In this document: positions 61,272 through 64,000 of the stretch, piece by piece
How positions within the stretch are numbered: position 1 is the stretch's first letter
Layout of the letters: each line of letters opens with the position of its first letter
Assembly: GCF_003001675.1 (NCBI RefSeq)
Contig: NZ_PVYW01000018.1
Span: 124,001-188,000 of the forward strand
Length of the DNA stretch: 64,000 nt
Reading direction: 5' to 3'
Source of the DNA: Cohnella sp. SGD-V74
Lineage (GTDB): Bacteria > Bacillota > Bacilli > Paenibacillales > Paenibacillaceae
Translations under genes and position numbers: made by a program
Notes under the pieces: generated by a model
The model's database searches: none
The model's input: only the letters and a program-made list of their open reading frames with translations
Told to the model about the DNA's origin: nothing

Positions 61272-61428
61272 TTCAATTTTAAGTGCAATATGCTATACTA
61301 CAATTAGTTCAAAGTTCTGTCCAATAGAAGGACATTTTTCGCAATAACAGCCCTATCGGGTGCAGTATTTCAATGTGTTTGATTTCAACAAACACATTAG
61401 ATGCCTGCACGATCGATAGGGCTTTTTT
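61272..61428 (+). ncRNA. Leader module J: free-standing copy, candidate small RNA
   Basis: Extended -10 TGCTATACT (61291-61299) with TTCAAT (61272-61277) as a weak -35. The RNA has hairpin TGTCCAATAGAAGGACA, the stretch CATTTTTCGCAATAACAGCC, and a terminator with arms AGCCCTATCG and CGATAGGGCT enclosing GTGCAG/CTGCAC and AATGTGTTTG/CAAACACATT, then TTTTTTG. Unlike other copies the next gene (61462-61911) is on the opposite strand, so the RNA of about 120 nt ends without an immediate target. Confidence 0.7.
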
Positions 61429-61461
61429 GTTGTTTCCGAAGTCTTTTGTCTATCTACAACT

Positions 61462-61911
61462 TCAATGAACGATTTTGAAAGGCATTCTATCCAGTTCATC
61501 AGCTCGTTTTTGAAGATTCATCCACTTACGCTTCCAGGTTGATGGACGACCGCTAAAAATATCCAAGGTTAGATTCCAGCAAAAAAACAGAGTCGTTATC
61601 AGGGATATTAAAAACATCCATACCGTCCAAACACGGATGTACTGAGGAGAGTGATATATGAACCACTCTGAAATAATCCCGAGCTTGATTAAAACGGCAT
61701 CGAACTGATCCGGAAAGCAGAAGACAGGAAAAAACGAAAGAAAGCTAAGTGTTACAAACAAAACTGCAGCTTGCATTACATGAATGAAAGTGAAGCATAG
61801 CCAAACGAAAACCATTAATAAGAAAACAAGCGAAAAAACTAGTATGAACGTACGATCCGTTCCGTGTCCAAATATGAATTGATTGATTGCGTAAAGAAAA
61901 TAATCAAACAT
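61462..61911 (-). CDS. Membrane protein, 149 aa
   Basis: ATG 61911 on the minus strand lies 6 nt from GAGGTG; a GTG at 61920 overlaps that site and is rejected. MFDYFLYAINQFIFGHGTDR is followed by hydrophobic segments near 20-48, 50-66 and 95-118, and a basic amphipathic tail. No family recognised. It is convergent with leader module J and divergent from the transfer genes. Confidence 0.5.
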   Translation of the reverse strand: MFDYFLYAINQFIFGHGTDRTFILVFSLVFLLMVFVWLCFTFIHVMQAAVLFVTLSFLSFFPVFCFPDQFDAVLIKLGIISEWFIYHSPQYIRVWTVWMFLISLITTLFFCWNLTLDIFSGRPSTWKRKWMNLQKRADELDRMPFKIVH

Positions 61912-62069
61912 GCAAGACACCTCACATTCTTATTTGTGCAATATTTATCTAATATAATTTATATTATCAGATAAATATTGCACAGACAAGAATAAGTTGT
62001 CTGTCCATTCTGACCAGAAAGGAGCACCAAACGTAAAACACTTTTTATTCATTAGGAGGTATGTTGTTC

Positions 62070-62429
62070 GTGAAAATTAGAAGGCTTATTGCGGTTCTCC
62101 TATTGACATTCGGGTTAAGCCTTGCCGTAGCTGCACCTACGTTTGCAAAGAATGATCTAGACTTCAGCAAAATTGAAAGCGTTCAGTCTGGTACTGGAAC
62201 TGAGACCGCAATTACGGATACGCTCGATAAATGGGTCTTGAACCTCCGGATTGTGGGCGTCATTCTTGCAATCCTAGCGATTGTACTCGGCGCGATCATT
62301 TTTTCAATGTCTCTCGGGAACTCTCAACGAAGGGGACTTGGTATTTCTGCAATGCTTTGTGCAGCCATATCGATAGTAATTATCATAAAAGCTCCTCAGC
62401 TCGCCGGCTACTTCATCAATCAGACCTAG
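62070..62429 (+). CDS. VirB2/TrbC-like conjugative pilin candidate
   Basis: About 119 residues from GTG 62070 (an ATG at 62061 abuts the AGGAGGT site). MKIRRLIAVLLLTFGLSLAV, ending AAPTFA, is a signal peptide; the mature part has two hydrophobic helices (LRIVGVILAILAIVLGAIIF; GISAMLCAAISIVIIIKAPQ). This is the layout of VirB2/TrbC pilins and of Gram-positive T4SS counterparts, and the next genes are T4SS components. Confidence 0.6.
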   Translation: MKIRRLIAVLLLTFGLSLAVAAPTFAKNDLDFSKIESVQSGTGTETAITDTLDKWVLNLRIVGVILAILAIVLGAIIFSMSLGNSQRRGLGISAMLCAAISIVIIIKAPQLAGYFINQT

Positions 62430-62435
62430 AAAACC

Positions 62436-62462
62436 TAGCCCTGCAAAAGCAGGGCTATTTTT
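62436..62462 (+). terminator. Hairpin between pilin-like and PrgI-like genes
   Basis: TAGCCCTGC (62436-62444) and GCAGGGCTA (62449-62457) pair around AAAA, followed by TTTTT. Inside an operon it would lower expression of the downstream genes relative to the pilin-like gene. Confidence 0.75.
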
Positions 62463-62478
62463 AGAAAGGGGAAATCAA

Positions 62479-62793
62479 TTGAGAACTCGGATGCCCTTCG
62501 ACACGGAAAAGGAAAGAAAGCCTCTCAAGGTATTGGAAATGAGCTTCTCTTGGAGACAGGTGGCTTACTTGTCTGTTAGCCTGCTGGCTTGTATTCAGTT
62601 GATACAGTATACCTATGTCGATTCATTTCCTCTTGTTATGAATATCATCATTATTGTTTTGGATTTGCTTATTTTCGTTCCCGCTATCGTTTTTGGATTT
62701 ATCAAGAATGAAGCTACAGCTTTATTCTTAGATCGATACTTAACCTATTATTTACGTCATGAGAAAAGAGAGAGCGGATTGTGGAGGCGATAA
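62479..62793 (+). CDS. PrgI/VirB3-like membrane protein
   Basis: A 104-residue protein from TTG 62479 (AAAGGGGAAATC upstream): RMPFDTEKERKPLKVLEMSF, SWRQVAYLSVSLL, then two hydrophobic segments and a basic tail. This resembles PrgI-family proteins of Gram-positive conjugation systems, which correspond to VirB3 and always precede VirB4. Confidence 0.65.
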   Translation: MRTRMPFDTEKERKPLKVLEMSFSWRQVAYLSVSLLACIQLIQYTYVDSFPLVMNIIIIVLDLLIFVPAIVFGFIKNEATALFLDRYLTYYLRHEKRESGLWRR

Positions 62794-62797
62794 TTAC

Positions 62798-63658
62798 GTG
62801 GATGATTTATTAATGTTTTTTTTGCTTGGCTGCATTGGTTATATCATGTACCGCGGCATTACTGGAAAGCCAATGCTGCCCTTTCTGGCCAACAGGAAGA
62901 AAAAAGATACCGATCAACGGTCTGTTAAAAAAATCAAAGAACTGAAAGGTGATTTTAAAGAGCTTATCGGCTTAAAGGACATACATGGAAATCTCCTGGA
63001 GTTAATACCGGAGAATAACATCCGGACTTTTGTAGGTGCTATTAAATGCAGACCGATTAATTATGATCTCAGATCGCTTCAAGAACAAATTGAGACAGAC
63101 AACCGTTATGAAGAACTATTAGCGAAACTGTCTCTTGGACCAGGGCGCGAGGTAAAGTTCGCAATCCACGTACAGTCCAGACCAATCGAGTTAATCGACC
63201 AATTAAAACAGTATCACGAAAATTTCAAAGACTTAAATGAAATCGCGCAGCGTTATGCGCAAAGTATGTTCTATCCCTTTTTGGAACAATGGCAGAACTC
63301 CGTTGATGAATTTAGTTACTCAAGGTACTTCTTTCTCATCCTTGATTATTCTCCAAAGATGTTGGAGGGACTTGACGAAGATAGTATCCTAGCAAAAGCC
63401 CAAAATGAATTTCTGCGACTCTCCGGAAATGTGATTAGTTCTTACAGTTTAATGGGGGGAGCATCAGATGTGTGTGACGCAGAAGGTCAGCTCGAATCGC
63501 TCTATTTTGCTACACATAAACGTAATGCTTCCATCGAAACTATTCGATCGATCCTAAATCGACCAGGACGTCTGTCCAATGTCGTGACATCAAATTATGA
63601 GCGAGAGCCTTTCCGAGTAATCGACGACATGGAAGAATTGGGGGATGAAATTGCTTAA
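62798..63658 (+). CDS. T4SS-associated membrane-anchored protein
   Basis: A 286-residue protein from GTG 62798 (GGAGGCG upstream): one N-terminal membrane segment (LLMFFLLGCIGYIMYRGITG) then a soluble domain (GLKDIHGNLLELIPENNIRT; REVKFAIHVQSRPIELIDQL). It sits between PrgI-like and VirB4-like genes and resembles the N-terminal region of VirB4/TraE proteins or a TcpB/TrsD-like accessory. It overlaps the next gene by 14 nt. Confidence 0.5.
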   Translation: MDDLLMFFLLGCIGYIMYRGITGKPMLPFLANRKKKDTDQRSVKKIKELKGDFKELIGLKDIHGNLLELIPENNIRTFVGAIKCRPINYDLRSLQEQIETDNRYEELLAKLSLGPGREVKFAIHVQSRPIELIDQLKQYHENFKDLNEIAQRYAQSMFYPFLEQWQNSVDEFSYSRYFFLILDYSPKMLEGLDEDSILAKAQNEFLRLSGNVISSYSLMGGASDVCDAEGQLESLYFATHKRNASIETIRSILNRPGRLSNVVTSNYEREPFRVIDDMEELGDEIA

Positions 63659-64000
63659 AATTAAGAATCTGTTTCAAAGATTCCGAGGCAAAAAAACGGA
63701 GAAAATCGATTTAAGTAAGCTTTCAACGCATAAAGGTGAAGATGATTCTCTCGTTCCTACGCTATCCTATTTTGATTTGGTTGGACTAAATGGACTTGAA
63801 ATTCCGTCAAATATTAGAGACCGTGGCTATCAAAATGAGGGGACGTCTGGGGACTACCCATTTAGAACCTTTATTCTAGATTTTGGTCCAACTACATTAT
63901 CAACCGGGACTCTTGATGCACTATATAGAGCAGGAGCAGTGAATGTCACACATTATCTGACGAAATTGACAAAGAGCCAAGCTGTACGTTTGTACAAGCA
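63645..64000 (+). CDS. VirB4-like conjugation ATPase, N-terminal fragment
   Basis: The first 118 codons: MKLLKIKNLFQRFRGKKTEK, then YFDLVGLNGLEIPSNIRDRG, FRTFILDFGPTTLSTGTLDA and LYRAGAVNVTHYLTKLTKSQ. The layout (short basic start, strands followed by a TxxxLxxLxxxG segment) fits the N-terminus of VirB4/TraE-type ATPases. The ATPase motifs lie beyond the window, so this rests on pattern and context. Confidence 0.55.
   Translation, partial: MKLLKIKNLFQRFRGKKTEKIDLSKLSTHKGEDDSLVPTLSYFDLVGLNGLEIPSNIRDRGYQNEGTSGDYPFRTFILDFGPTTLSTGTLDALYRAGAVNVTHYLTKLTKSQAVRLYK

Noticed and set aside
61228..61347. 39-codon frame after a GGAGGG site
   Set aside because: It contains the promoter of leader module J and has no coding character; kept only as part of the hairpin motif finding.
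1..64000. tRNA, rRNA or known riboswitch genes
   Set aside because: I saw no cloverleaf, rRNA-like or known aptamer sequence on either strand; the leader modules do not match a riboswitch I know.

Overview
The window is one end of what looks like a large conjugative plasmid from a low-to-mid GC Firmicute. Bacillales, probably Paenibacillaceae, is my best guess from strong AGGAGG ribosome sites, frequent GTG/TTG starts, extended TGnTATAAT promoters and GC-rich dispersed repeats in otherwise AT-rich DNA. No rRNA, tRNA, ribosomal protein or core metabolic gene is present. It opens with the tail of a DnaA-domain replication initiator followed by an iteron-type origin (175-440), and it ends inside a type IV secretion (VirB4) gene.

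Layout. 1-1.1 kb: initiator tail, iterons with two perfect DnaA boxes, and a tract of GC-rich repeats. 1.2-5.3 kb: TOPRIM protein, zinc-ribbon protein, unknown genes. 5.4-7 kb: GTTAACC operators, a ribbon-helix-helix coiled-coil protein and a Tad prepilin peptidase. 7-12.5 kb: primase-like protein, then DNA-modification-type genes (Mom-like GNAT, Dam-like methylase, PAPS-reductase family). 12.9-22.8 kb: a DUF6094-type methylase gene split by two different group II introns, then a SNF2-like helicase. 23-24.6 kb: a SEC-C gene with an apparent -1 frameshift into a ParB/Srx-like domain, and a free-standing SMC hinge. 25.2-29.7 kb: a PRTRC-like cassette (E2-like protein B, JAMM protein, ThiF/E1). 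29.8-32 kb: a cytosine-5 methyltransferase with tandem repeats. 32-36 kb: two membrane sensor-like genes, one split at codon 3 by an IS3-family element. 36-46.4 kb: regulators, small genes, a TGT/DpdA-like gene, a RelE-like toxin and a GGDEF protein. 46.5-55.3 kb: a Tad pilus operon ending with an HD-GYP protein. 55.3-58.4 kb: GC-rich repeats and a decayed IS21 element. 58.4-61.1 kb: PadR-like regulator, two possible annealases and SSB. 61.2-64 kb: start of the T4SS operon (pilin-like, PrgI/VirB3-like, VirB4-like).

The most unusual signal is non-coding. About ten intergenic regions share one architecture: a promoter (usually extended -10), a small hairpin, a conserved CATTTnnGCAA-like stretch, and an intrinsic terminator hairpin whose U-run is usually followed by GC(G). 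They lie upstream of the primase, the PRTRC operon, the Tad operon, the annealase/SSB operon and others, so expression of those genes appears to require terminator read-through, or the RNAs act by themselves. I know of no described RNA family that matches, and I treat this as a candidate plasmid-wide attenuation or small-RNA system.

How the parts fit: replication (initiator, primase, helicase, SSB, annealases), a battery of DNA-modifying enzymes without visible partner nucleases (likely protection from host restriction), a ubiquitin-like conjugation cassette of unknown target, and two surface systems (Tad pilus and T4SS) that may both serve transfer, with c-di-GMP enzymes flanking the pilus genes.
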